Assembly: GCA_003133665.1 (NCBI GenBank)
Contig: PKYK01000030.1
Span: 33,218-97,217, forward strand
DNA length: 64,000 bases
Source: Acidimicrobiaceae bacterium
Lineage (GTDB): Bacteria; Actinomycetota; Acidimicrobiia; Acidimicrobiales; RAAP-2
Direction: 5' to 3'
Below the pieces are notes generated by a model. It was given only the letters and a program-made list of their open reading frames with translations. It was not told the origin of the DNA and searched no databases. This document shows, piece by piece, positions 48,639 to 58,455 of this stretch (positions are counted from its first letter, which is position 1; each line of letters starts with the position of its first letter). A program made the translations under genes and the position numbers.

Positions 48639-48764
48639 AACCTCGTTTCTCACAGGAATAGGCGGTGCAGATCTTGGCATGGGTAGCGACTCCCGTAAGC
48701 GCCCACCCTTCTTGCGCTCTGCAATCTATTTCAGATCGCGCGCATAACTAAGCCACGGGGTAGG

Positions 48765-50147
48765 TCAAGCTGATTCGATCCTCAGGTCTAGTTCTTGAAC
48801 GTCGGCAATGCTAATTTCTTGCAGCCAAGGATCTGGGCTATCCCCCCGCTCGAGTACCCCCAGCAGGTCCGGGTTGATTCGAGCAATATGTTCGCGATCC
48901 CGTTCAATGTGCTTTCGGAGGACCAACCAAACTGCCCCGATTGAAACGCCGTTTCCAAGTTGACGGAATGACAGTGCATCGGTTTGCCCAGACATCTCAA
49001 ACCAGTCGGGCAGTCCTTGCAGTCGTTTCGCTTCCGCCACACTCAGTTTTCGTTGTCTTGATCCGATAATGCTCTTCTGGGTTATTGCAACGAGCGCAGG
49101 CAGGTAAGTAGCCCTTTTTGCACGTATTCCCGACGGTCGAAAGTGCATTACGCACTCTTTCAGCGTCTTCGCGCCTTGGGCCTGCCATTCGAGTTTTTGC
49201 CTGGAGTTTGGAAACTGCCACACTTGGTGCCTCTTTCTCCACGGAGTAATGAACTCACGGTATTCGAGAAAGAAGGCTCTGTTCTTGTCGATGAAGTCCA
49301 GTTTCCAACTAGGGACGTTTTCTCGGTCCACGTATGGTTCCCTTACGGTCCAGTACTGAGCCCAGAGTGGAAACCCGGGGAGCGCCCGCCCGCCCCTTAT
49401 TTCCCTCATGCCAACTACAAACTCATTCCATGCATCAATCCATACCAACTCGTTTGCGCTTAGAGAAGAATTGGGTACATGCGTACGGCGCGGGTGGAGG
49501 AGGTGCCGATCGAGGTCCCACTGCTGCGGGTCCCACCCGGCTCTAGACGCAATCATCCGTAAATCCTTCATCGTCACCGCAGGCCTGATACTCGTCGACG
49601 ACTGAGCCACTTCCGGTCCAACGTAGGTTCCCGTGATGAACACTCGTTCTCGATTCTGGGGCCGGCCGCCATGGCTCGGCGGCAATGCGTGAGGAGAAAC
49701 GATGGAAGGCTCGGTCGAGACGAGATAGCCGAGTTCGCGTAGGGTTTGCACGATAACTCGCATCTCATTGACGTGCCGGGGACCAGCAAGATTTCGAACA
49801 TTCTCGAGTATGACGATCGTTGGCCTCTTAGCCTTCAGAACATTCGCGATGTTGTAGAACAACGTTCCTCGCGCTTCGTCCATCCCCTTCTGAGCACCAG
49901 ATTTTGAGAACGGCTGGCACGGAAATCCAGCAGTCAAAACATCGTGATCGGGAACGTCAACCCGTAGGTCGTTGGCAATCCGAGTTATGTCACCCAGGGG
50001 GTCAATGCCCCAGTTCCTTTCGTATACCCGAGCCGCGGCCGGGTCGATTTCGATGGCCATCACGCAGCGGCCCCCCGAAGCGCTCAAGGCTCCGTGGAAT
50101 CCTCCGATCCCGGCGAAGAGGTCTACGAATCTGAAGGGCTGTTCCAC
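48765..50147 (-). CDS. DNA (cytosine-5-)-methyltransferase
   Basis: FVDLFAGIGGFHGAL, TAGFPCQPFSKSG, VILENVRNL, RQLGNGVSIGAVWLV. Confidence 0.96.
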   Translation of the reverse strand: MEQPFRFVDLFAGIGGFHGALSASGGRCVMAIEIDPAAARVYERNWGIDPLGDITRIANDLRVDVPDHDVLTAGFPCQPFSKSGAQKGMDEARGTLFYNIANVLKAKRPTIVILENVRNLAGPRHVNEMRVIVQTLRELGYLVSTEPSIVSPHALPPSHGGRPQNRERVFITGTYVGPEVAQSSTSIRPAVTMKDLRMIASRAGWDPQQWDLDRHLLHPRRTHVPNSSLSANELVWIDAWNEFVVGMREIRGGRALPGFPLWAQYWTVREPYVDRENVPSWKLDFIDKNRAFFLEYREFITPWRKRHQVWQFPNSRQKLEWQAQGAKTLKECVMHFRPSGIRAKRATYLPALVAITQKSIIGSRQRKLSVAEAKRLQGLPDWFEMSGQTDALSFRQLGNGVSIGAVWLVLRKHIERDREHIARINPDLLGVLERGDSPDPWLQEISIADVQELDLRIESA

Positions 50148-50246
50148 ATTGTCAAGTTACCGCCCCCGTGTCACCTGTTATGGGAGGCACACAATGCCGG
50201 CTAGAAAGTTTCCTTGATACAGCCCGGGGATATATTTGGGCTTCAT

Positions 50247-51503
50247 ATGAGCGACAAGAAGAGCATTGAGAATCTGGCGAGCCTTCTTGTCTCGTATCTC
50301 ATCGCGAATCCAGGGAGTTCGGCGAAGAAGGCCGCTAAGTCCCTTGATGCAGAAAAGAAACAAGTCAACGCGATCCTGTATGGCAGGAAGTCCGTGTTCA
50401 CACCAGGGGAGGGCTCGCCACCGCTGTGGTCTGTTGCGACAGTGAAACGCACTACCGATTCGGAGTTCCGCGCCACGTCGTCCAAGACTGATCTCAAGGA
50501 GGCGGTGGTTCGTCAAAGCGAGAGGCCGTTGAATGCTGCATTGGGAGGTCAATCAGACGATCAAATGACACTCAACGGCGAGGACTCACCTGAGGGGGAG
50601 GCCGCGCTCGCGAAGGCGGAAGAGTTCCAGAGCGCTGGCCGCTTTCAGGAGGCGTTGGAGCAGTACCGACTTGCTTCAAGGCTGTTCCTAAACCGCGGTG
50701 GGAGTACGGCGGAAGAAGATGGCGACCAAGGGCCGGTGAGAATCGACGGTCAACCCAAGATTCCATGGGCCGTTGCCAATGGCTCTGGCGAGGGTGAGCG
50801 GAGAGCAGAACAATACCTTGGGCCAAATCAAGGTGCACCAACAAGGCGGACGCCCTCTCTTCAAAAGGAGATCGAGGGGTTCGTATCGCAGTTTCCCGGA
50901 ATCTCCTACGGCGAGTTGGCACTATTGATTGGAAGATCCGAAGACGAAGTTCGAAACGCAGCCAAGAAGGTCAGGTACTTGATCATCGATGACCTAGAGG
51001 GTGACGACGCTGACGAGCCGTCCGTCAATGAACGAAATCGGGAGTTGCTGGACGTAATTAGAAATGCTGGAACCATGGAGTTTCCCCTCTCGACTGATGG
51101 CTACGACGAACTGCTGAGGAGAGGCTTCATCAAGGGTGTGACCTCGGTACGGATCGGTCAAATATTTGGTAGTTGGCGCCGAGCCTGTGAAATCGCCGGA
51201 GTGGAGGCGCCAAAGGCGTTGCGCTCGAGTTACGAGTCGAAATGGACAGACCAGGAGTTGGCCGAGGCGGTCGCTCGGTTTCTCGCGGTCAGCGAATACC
51301 GGGGCGCACATCACCGATACGACGAGTGGAGAAGGGATACTGGGAGCGACGACGACACACCATCTTCGGGGACCTTGCGGAATAGGCTCGGGCCGAGTTG
51401 GAAGGCGGTGAGGCGGCGGGGGCTTGATATCCTGCGTGAACGTTGGCTAACCGCCGAGGAACGTTGGCTTGTCGATGGAGAAGCGGAAAGAGGCCTTGGG
51501 TGA
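50247..51503 (+). CDS. N-terminal wHTH protein with TPR-like and homing-endonuclease-associated repeat-like segments
   Basis: LVSYLIANPGSSAKKAAKSLDAEKKQVNAILYG; WTDQELAEAVARFLAV..DEWRRDTG..SSGTLRNRLGPSWKAVRRRG. Confidence 0.72.
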   Translation: MSDKKSIENLASLLVSYLIANPGSSAKKAAKSLDAEKKQVNAILYGRKSVFTPGEGSPPLWSVATVKRTTDSEFRATSSKTDLKEAVVRQSERPLNAALGGQSDDQMTLNGEDSPEGEAALAKAEEFQSAGRFQEALEQYRLASRLFLNRGGSTAEEDGDQGPVRIDGQPKIPWAVANGSGEGERRAEQYLGPNQGAPTRRTPSLQKEIEGFVSQFPGISYGELALLIGRSEDEVRNAAKKVRYLIIDDLEGDDADEPSVNERNRELLDVIRNAGTMEFPLSTDGYDELLRRGFIKGVTSVRIGQIFGSWRRACEIAGVEAPKALRSSYESKWTDQELAEAVARFLAVSEYRGAHHRYDEWRRDTGSDDDTPSSGTLRNRLGPSWKAVRRRGLDILRERWLTAEERWLVDGEAERGLG

Positions 51504-53587
51504 CTAGTCAAGTCGAGCAGGACCTTCTCAACGGTCAACTCGAAGCGGAAATCGGCACTGAAAGTTCGGCCAAGTTGTGGGGAATGGTCTCGGTGACGCT
51601 GAACAAGATAGATGCGATCGGACCCGATGATCATCCCACCGGTCTCGTCCTCGGCTACGTGCAGTCGGGCAAGACGACCGCGATGATGGCCCTCATGGCA
51701 GCGGCAGTCGACCGGGGCTACACGGTAATAGTCGCGTTCCTCGGTTCGACGAACCTCCTCCTACAGCAGAACTCCGATCGAATCACTAAGAAGCTGGGAA
51801 TCGATACGCGGAGTGACTATCGCTGGGTGGAACTTAGCAACCCAAAGGGGCTCGCAGCGGCGACTGAGATTTCTGGATGGCTCAAGAAGGGTCGAGTGAT
51901 ATTCATACCGGTCTTGAAGCACGCCGGTCGAATCACCGACGTTGCGGAGACGTTGAGTCGTGTATCTGAGATCGCATCGACGAGGGTTCTGGTGATCGAC
52001 GACGAAGCGGACCAAGCCTCACTGAATACGTTGGTCCGATCCGGATCGGAGAGTCGGGTCTATGGTGCCATCGACCAGTTGAGAACCAAACTGCCGAATC
52101 ACGCGTTGATCCAATTCACGGCGACTCCGTTCGCGCCCCTTCTACTCGAGTCCGACGACCCGCTGTTTCCCAGATTCGTCGAATTCCTCGAGCCCGGGTC
52201 TGGTTACACGGGAGGCCGCGAATTCTTCATAGAGAAGTCCGATATGGTCGTTCGCTATATTTCGGCGGCTGACGAGCAGGCGCCGAAGAAGCTTCCAATC
52301 GAACTTCCCGGCAGCCTCGAGCGCGCGCTATGGAATTTCGTGATTGGCTCAGCAGTGCTGAGCACGACCATCAAGGACTCAACCCCGGTAAGCATGTTGA
52401 TCCACCCAAGTCCGCGGAAGGACGTTCAAGAGAGATACAACTTCCTCTTGATTCGAAAACTCGCCCACATGGCGAGGGACGCGTCGCTGGCGACCTCGGC
52501 AGATGACCTGCCCGAGGTCGCGAAGAGCGAATTGAGCCGTTTGGAAGCTTCAGGAATTCCCCAGTTGGCCAGTGGCGACCTGATCGCCCAGATCCGATAC
52601 GTTTTGAGCGAGCTGAAGATATGGCTGCTGAATTCGGCCACTGCGGCGAAGAAAGTCGACTGGAACGTCTCGCCCTTCCACATTCTCGTCGGCGGAAACA
52701 AGTTGGATCGCGGGTTTACAGTCGAAGGCTTGACAGTCACTTACATGAATCGGCCGTCCAGCGACCAGATCGACACAATCGAGCAGAGGGCACGAGCCTT
52801 TGGGTATCGATCCGAGTTCCTCCCCTTCTGTCAGTTCTTCGCATCTGCGAGGACGGTCAAGATGCTGCGGGATATCGTCCTCACCGAGTACGACCTGCGC
52901 GCTCGACTGCTCGACGCAGTCGCGGCAGGACGGTCGTTGGATCAATGGGCTCGGGAGATCGGGTTTCTCATCCCGGTGGGGTCGAAGCCAACCCGCGACA
53001 TCGTCGTCAGGGAACTCGCCGAGTCGCAATCAGGCTGGTACCAACATCGTCGCCCCTCGTTCGAAACGGAGACCATCGAGAAGAATTGGAGGCTGAGCGA
53101 AGGGTTGGGACTATTCGACGCCCCACTCAAGGACTTTGGCCGTCTCGCCTTCAGGGAGTTGACGATTCCAACCGATGATGCGGCAGCGTTCCTTCGCCAG
53201 TGGGGGTTCCTCTCAGGTGCAAACTCATGGCCCGCTGCTGACATCGTCCATCATTTCGAGAGGCAAGCGCAGTTCCAGGAGGAGGTCTCGGTGATCTTGA
53301 TGGAACAGGATGCTGGCACCGCGGACGCCCATCCACGAATTCGACAGTGGCGAGATGACATTGGCTTTGTCAACCTATTCCAAGGGCGTGACACGAAGAG
53401 CGAACTCGGCAAGCCGTTCTATCCCGGTGACGCATATCTGACCGAGATAGCGGAAGACGCATCAAGGCTCCTCATCCAAGTCCACCGAGTAGTTCGCCGT
53501 GACGAAAATGATGATCCAAGGTTGTTGACTCCGGCAATCTTCTTAGGCGACCGCCAACTAGCAAGAAGGAAGTCAAATGAGCACTGA
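51500..53587 (+). CDS. Z1-domain SF2-like ATPase/helicase
   Basis: GYVQSGKTTAMMAL, VLVIDDEADQAS, IQFTATPFAPLL, GGNKLDRGFTVEGLTVTYMNR, QRARAFGYR; GTGA overlap with upstream gene. Confidence 0.88.
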   Translation: MTSQVEQDLLNGQLEAEIGTESSAKLWGMVSVTLNKIDAIGPDDHPTGLVLGYVQSGKTTAMMALMAAAVDRGYTVIVAFLGSTNLLLQQNSDRITKKLGIDTRSDYRWVELSNPKGLAAATEISGWLKKGRVIFIPVLKHAGRITDVAETLSRVSEIASTRVLVIDDEADQASLNTLVRSGSESRVYGAIDQLRTKLPNHALIQFTATPFAPLLLESDDPLFPRFVEFLEPGSGYTGGREFFIEKSDMVVRYISAADEQAPKKLPIELPGSLERALWNFVIGSAVLSTTIKDSTPVSMLIHPSPRKDVQERYNFLLIRKLAHMARDASLATSADDLPEVAKSELSRLEASGIPQLASGDLIAQIRYVLSELKIWLLNSATAAKKVDWNVSPFHILVGGNKLDRGFTVEGLTVTYMNRPSSDQIDTIEQRARAFGYRSEFLPFCQFFASARTVKMLRDIVLTEYDLRARLLDAVAAGRSLDQWAREIGFLIPVGSKPTRDIVVRELAESQSGWYQHRRPSFETETIEKNWRLSEGLGLFDAPLKDFGRLAFRELTIPTDDAAAFLRQWGFLSGANSWPAADIVHHFERQAQFQEEVSVILMEQDAGTADAHPRIRQWRDDIGFVNLFQGRDTKSELGKPFYPGDAYLTEIAEDASRLLIQVHRVVRRDENDDPRLLTPAIFLGDRQLARRKSNEH

Positions 53588-54662
53588 GAACGCAATTCAG
53601 GGACTAGGCGAGGCCAGATCGATTGCTCTCGCCAACCTTCTGCTGGACGATATGAACCCCCGCTTGCCACCGAGCCAGCAAGGGCTATCCCAAATCGATC
53701 TTGCGGTAGTCCTGGAGATGGGCTTCGACGCGTTTACCGTGGCGGAATCGATAGCCCGTTTCGGCTTCTTCTCGAGCGAGCCGTTGATAGCGATCCCAGC
53801 GAAGGAGGAAGGAAAATTCATCGTGGTCGAGGGCAATCGTCGTCTGACGGCATTGCTCGGGCTCACCCATGAAGACATGCGTTCAGAGTTCGCTACTCCC
53901 GAGCGGTGGGAGGAACTCGCCGTCGAATCCGAGATCACGAGTGAGACGAGAGTCCCAGTCGTGATCGCAACGTCCAGGGAGGCCTGCACCCCGGTCATCG
54001 GGTACCGCCACATCTCGGGGATTCTCCAATGGTCGCCGTTTGCCCAGGCTCGCTATGTTGCGGTGCTCGTAGACAACGAGCACAGGTCGTATCAAGAGGT
54101 AGCCCAACTGATTGGGAAGGACAAGTCAGCGGTTGCCGCTCTCTACAGAGACCAGGCGATCGCCGACCAGGCGATCCGCATGGGAATCGACACTGGGGGG
54201 TTGGAGAGCGCCTTCTCGCTGCTGCAGGTGGCGATGTCGAGCACCAAGATCAGAGATTTCGTCGGTGCTCCGCTCGGTGCGCGGACCGTTCCCGGAACGG
54301 ACCCGATACCGCGGGAGAAGGTGGATGAACTCGGGGAGGTGCTCGGATACGTCTTTGGCAGTGGGGACCGAGAACCGGTCATCAATGATTCACGTCAGAT
54401 CTCACAACTAGGAAACATCATTGCCGAGCCAGCAGGACTGAAGGCCCTTCGTGACGGAGAGACGTTAGAAGTCGCCAAGCAGAAGATCACCGACACGGGA
54501 GTTGACCCAAGAGAGCGATTGAAGAGGCGACTGACAACCGCCAAGAATGCCTTGCTCTTTGCAGTCGAGGACATTGGCCCGTTCTACGACGACGAGGAGA
54601 TCTTGGAACTCGTCGCAGAAGTCTCGTCCGCTGTTCGCGAACTTGAGCAACAGGAGTCTTGA
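53577..54662 (+). CDS. ParB/sulfiredoxin-like domain protein
   Basis: FIVVEGNRRLTALLGL, HRSYQEVAQLIGKDKSAVAALYRDQ; overlaps Z1 gene. Confidence 0.75.
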   Translation: MSTENAIQGLGEARSIALANLLLDDMNPRLPPSQQGLSQIDLAVVLEMGFDAFTVAESIARFGFFSSEPLIAIPAKEEGKFIVVEGNRRLTALLGLTHEDMRSEFATPERWEELAVESEITSETRVPVVIATSREACTPVIGYRHISGILQWSPFAQARYVAVLVDNEHRSYQEVAQLIGKDKSAVAALYRDQAIADQAIRMGIDTGGLESAFSLLQVAMSSTKIRDFVGAPLGARTVPGTDPIPREKVDELGEVLGYVFGSGDREPVINDSRQISQLGNIIAEPAGLKALRDGETLEVAKQKITDTGVDPRERLKRRLTTAKNALLFAVEDIGPFYDDEEILELVAEVSSAVRELEQQES

Positions 54663-54668
54663 CTCGCA

Positions 54669-55532
54669 ATGGCAACCTCCGACGAGTTGGCCGACACTGT
54701 CGAAATGGCACTGCTTTCCATTGAGGAGCGAGCGGCGGGGACCGGTCGAATCGAAGGCCTGCTCGAGAGGGTGACGAGCGGAGAGCGGCCGCGGCTCGAT
54801 TTGGCAATCCGAACAATGCGACGACGCCAAACACTCCTTGGTGACGCGTACCCATTCGACGTGCAGGACGTTGCCATCAGACGTGATGACGCCTGGCCTG
54901 CGCTGGCGTACTCGTGGCTGCTCGCGATGTCGCCATCGGGCCTCTCTCGCGAACTGATGAACCTCGACGACATTTCGGTCGCTGCAGTGAAATTCGAAAG
55001 AGTCGTCGTCGAGGCAGTGCAAAGGTACTTGGGTGATGGTGCGAAGGCAGTGCGCTTTGCATGGCCATCTGACAGTGGGCGGCCCCAAGAGTTCCCTGAG
55101 GCCATCAACTGGCTCGCTGGGCTGATGGGCGTGAGATTGGGCGGGGGATACCGTCAACCACGGAGGAAGGACGGTGGGGTCGATGTAATTGGCTGGCGAC
55201 CTTTTCGCGATGGCAAGTCAGCATTTCCGATCGTGTTAGTCCAATGCACCATCCAAGCCGATTTGGTGTCGAAGTCTCTAGACGTCGATATACGAAACTG
55301 GTCATCCTGGTTGGAATTGGTGCACGATCCGGGCACGATTCTGACTGCGCCGCAAGTGGTCCCAGGAAACACCGAAATCTGGAACGAACTCGCGTTGAAG
55401 AATTTGGTGTTCGATCGCCTTCGTCTCGTAGAACTCTTGGGCCGTTATTCTTCATCAGTCCTTCAAGATGAAATGTCGGCATGGCTGCTAGCAATCGTTC
55501 ACAAGGTTCGCGCTCGAATCGAGTCGACGTGA
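54669..55532 (+). CDS. Putative restriction endonuclease, PD-(D/E)XK-like
   Basis: RKDGGVDVIGWRPFRDGKSAFPIVLVQCT; operon position. Confidence 0.6.
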   Translation: MATSDELADTVEMALLSIEERAAGTGRIEGLLERVTSGERPRLDLAIRTMRRRQTLLGDAYPFDVQDVAIRRDDAWPALAYSWLLAMSPSGLSRELMNLDDISVAAVKFERVVVEAVQRYLGDGAKAVRFAWPSDSGRPQEFPEAINWLAGLMGVRLGGGYRQPRRKDGGVDVIGWRPFRDGKSAFPIVLVQCTIQADLVSKSLDVDIRNWSSWLELVHDPGTILTAPQVVPGNTEIWNELALKNLVFDRLRLVELLGRYSSSVLQDEMSAWLLAIVHKVRARIEST

Positions 55533-55807
55533 ACAAGGAGGAGATCAACGATCTCATTGCCGAGAAGGTTGGATTCCGCGCGCCAAGAATGTCCACTGGG
55601 TCAACCGAATCACGAGACCTATTTATAAGGGTGAACGCGTACCTCGGGCTCGGATTGCCACCTACGCTGACCAAGCCGGACATGGCCAGAGCCATCGTTG
55701 AAGCAAGCGGCGCCACTTGGGGTCCAGATTGTGAGTCGCGTGGTGGAACCGTCACAAGAATTGGCCTCTTGAAGGTACTCGAGGCCGTTGAATTCTTCCT
55801 CGCTTGA
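55529..55807 (+). CDS. Small hypothetical protein completing the Z1 operon (GTG start)
   Basis: GTGA overlap with upstream stop; 92 aa. Confidence 0.55.
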   Translation: MNKEEINDLIAEKVGFRAPRMSTGSTESRDLFIRVNAYLGLGLPPTLTKPDMARAIVEASGATWGPDCESRGGTVTRIGLLKVLEAVEFFLA

Positions 55808-56026
55808 TGCCGCGAAAGAAATTCTATGCGATCCAAGTAATTGAGAGTGTCCGTGGTGGCTATTGACATCGATTGCGCAGACTAGAGGATTTGTGGCTGT
55901 AGGGCACTGCGCGGATCCCCGTGAACTGAGTCAGCTGGCTTAGAAAACGGTGTCCGACCTCACCCATCGACGTCAGCCACGCTCGGCTTGCATTACGCCT
56001 TGGGAACATCGATGTGATCGGCATAT

Positions 56027-57949
56027 ATGAGTACCATTCACAGAGTGCTGGCCTACTTAGCCTCAAAGTCCGATTTCCTGGAGCAGGCTCCAGACATTGA
56101 AGACCGGATCAGAGATGCGGTGAAGCGCGGCCTCGGCTTGACGGTACCAATCGGATCTCCCGAGTATCAGTCGTGGCATAACTCACTCGGAAACGCCATG
56201 TTCCATGTGATCAACAGTGAAGAGATCCCTGATGACGCCGGAGTTGCGGTTGAGTATCGAATCAATGGCCGTCGTCAGCGGATTGATTTCATCATTGCCG
56301 GCAGAAACCATCTTGGTGAAAAGAACGTTGTCATTGTCGAATTGAAGCAGTGGACAAGAGTTGAACATTCTGATCTCCGTGATCACGTGAGAACCGCCGT
56401 CGGCGGAGGAATCCGTGATCAAACGCATCCTTCGTATCAAGCCTGGTCATACGCGAGACAGATGATGGACTTCTATGAGGTGGTTCAAACTGAAGGCATT
56501 GGCGTGCGACCCTGCGCCTACATTCATAACTGCGATGACCGGTCGGTTCTACAGGCAAATGACCAGTATGAGAATGTTGCGAAGGCTCCGCTCTTCTTGA
56601 AGGGAGAGCACCTCAAACTTCGCCAACACATCGTCGACCACATTGCCGAAGGTCCTGGCGTCGCCATGTTGAAGCAGATTGACGAAAGCCGCATGAGACC
56701 AGGTAAGCAACTCGTTGAAGCGCTGAGTTCAATGATGAAGGGCAACGACGAGTTTGCCTTGGTCGATGACCAGAAGTCAGTCCTAGAGAGCATCCTCGAT
56801 ATTGAGAGGAAGACCCTGCACGGAGATAAGTCGACGATCATCGTGAGGGGAGGACCTGGGACCGGGAAGTCTCTCATTGCGGTGAATGGACTCGTTCGCC
56901 TCTCGAAGGAGGACAAGAACGTCCGCTACGTATCGAAGAATGCAGCCCCTCGACGTGTCTACGAAGCAAAGCTCAAAGGCTCGATGAGGACCGCCGAGAT
57001 CACCGAACTGTTCGTCAGTTCGGATGCGTTTCGCGACGTCTCAGACGTTGCTTACGACGTTTTGCTGGTTGACGAGGCGCATCGATTGACGGAAAAGGGC
57101 GGCCTCTACGGGAACCTCGGCGAGAACCAGATCGCGGAAGTCATCAACTGCGCGAGGGTCGCCGTCTTCTTCATTGATGAGGATCAGAAGGTCACGTGGC
57201 GTGACATCGGAGACGTCGCTGAGATTGAGCGCTGGGCTCAAGCGTCCGGATCCGCGATTCACCACATGGACCTCTTTGCACAGTTCCGCTGCGCTGGCTC
57301 GGACGAGTACCTTCGCTGGCTGGACTACTTGCTTGGGATCAGCGAGCAACCGTCGGTCGGACTGCGGTACACGAACTATGACTTCCAGGTTGCCGATACT
57401 CCCTCGAGACTTCGTGATCTCATCTTCGACAAGAACATGGGCAATAATCGCTCCCGCCTTGTTGCAGGCTATTGCTGGAATTGGGTCAGCAAGAAGGATC
57501 CACGAGCAAAGGACATCATCTTCGAGGGCACCGACTTCGCAATGAAATGGAATCTGGCGTCAGACGGAAGTACGTGGATGATTGCTCCCAAGTCGGTGAA
57601 CGAGGTTGGGTGCATTCACACCTGCCAAGGACTGGAATGTGACTACATTGGGGTAATCATCGGGGCAGACTTGATTTGCAGAAACGGGGCACTGGTCACG
57701 GATCCCTTTGCGCGAGCACGTACCGATCAGTCTTTGAAGGGTTTCAAGACCGCTTTCAAGGAAGACCCTGACCGCGCCCTTGCCCGAGCCGACATACTGA
57801 TTCGAAATACGTACCGTACCCTCATGTCCCGTGGCATGAACGGCTGCTACGTCTACTCAACCGATCCGGAAACGCAGCGATATTTTCAGAACCTATTGAG
57901 TTCTGGAGAAGACGATGCAAACGTGAATTCGAAGGGGAGAGAGCCATGA
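56027..57949 (+). CDS. DUF2075-like helicase with N-terminal PD-(D/E)XK/NERD-like nuclease domain
   Basis: RRQRIDFIIAG..NVVIVELKQW; IIVRGGPGTGKSLIAV; VLLVDEAHRLTEKG; GLECDYIGVIIG. Confidence 0.82.
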   Translation: MSTIHRVLAYLASKSDFLEQAPDIEDRIRDAVKRGLGLTVPIGSPEYQSWHNSLGNAMFHVINSEEIPDDAGVAVEYRINGRRQRIDFIIAGRNHLGEKNVVIVELKQWTRVEHSDLRDHVRTAVGGGIRDQTHPSYQAWSYARQMMDFYEVVQTEGIGVRPCAYIHNCDDRSVLQANDQYENVAKAPLFLKGEHLKLRQHIVDHIAEGPGVAMLKQIDESRMRPGKQLVEALSSMMKGNDEFALVDDQKSVLESILDIERKTLHGDKSTIIVRGGPGTGKSLIAVNGLVRLSKEDKNVRYVSKNAAPRRVYEAKLKGSMRTAEITELFVSSDAFRDVSDVAYDVLLVDEAHRLTEKGGLYGNLGENQIAEVINCARVAVFFIDEDQKVTWRDIGDVAEIERWAQASGSAIHHMDLFAQFRCAGSDEYLRWLDYLLGISEQPSVGLRYTNYDFQVADTPSRLRDLIFDKNMGNNRSRLVAGYCWNWVSKKDPRAKDIIFEGTDFAMKWNLASDGSTWMIAPKSVNEVGCIHTCQGLECDYIGVIIGADLICRNGALVTDPFARARTDQSLKGFKTAFKEDPDRALARADILIRNTYRTLMSRGMNGCYVYSTDPETQRYFQNLLSSGEDDANVNSKGREP

Positions 57950-58278
57950 GCATCCTGGATGAACTTCGCAGTGAAACCCGAGAGTTCGCGGCGGTAAGAA
58001 ACTGGTTTCAGTACCACACGCCGAAGAATCTGGCGATGGCCATCGCTGGCGAGGCTGGAGAGTTAGTTGCAGAGTTTCAGTGGCTGACGCCTGAAGAATC
58101 TGATCCTGGGTTGATGACAGTGGAACAACGATCTGCGATTAAGAGTGAGATGGCTGACGTCTTCATTTACTTGATGAGACTCAGTGATGTACTTGATGTG
58201 GACTTGGCCGTGGTGGCAAGAGAGAAGTTGAAGATTAACGAGACTCGTTTCCCCGAACCTGGAACCGAACCCAACTAG
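57946..58278 (+). CDS. MazG-like nucleotide pyrophosphohydrolase
   Basis: AGEAGELVAEFQW..SEMADVFIYLMRLSD (ExxE..ExxD); ATGA overlap with helicase gene. Confidence 0.9.
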   Translation: MSILDELRSETREFAAVRNWFQYHTPKNLAMAIAGEAGELVAEFQWLTPEESDPGLMTVEQRSAIKSEMADVFIYLMRLSDVLDVDLAVVAREKLKINETRFPEPGTEPN

Positions 58279-58455
58279 TGCAGTTGGTGAATCGCGACGG
58301 GATTGTCGGAGCCTCCGGAATACCTGGCCGATTCAAAGTGGGTCAGAGTTCAAGACTGATCTCGTACTTCGCAAGAGGGCAACGAAACTCTAGAGCAGGG
58401 CCAATGGGGCACGAATGGCCTGTGCGTCGACAGAGTTAGCCGTTACGCTCGGCTA

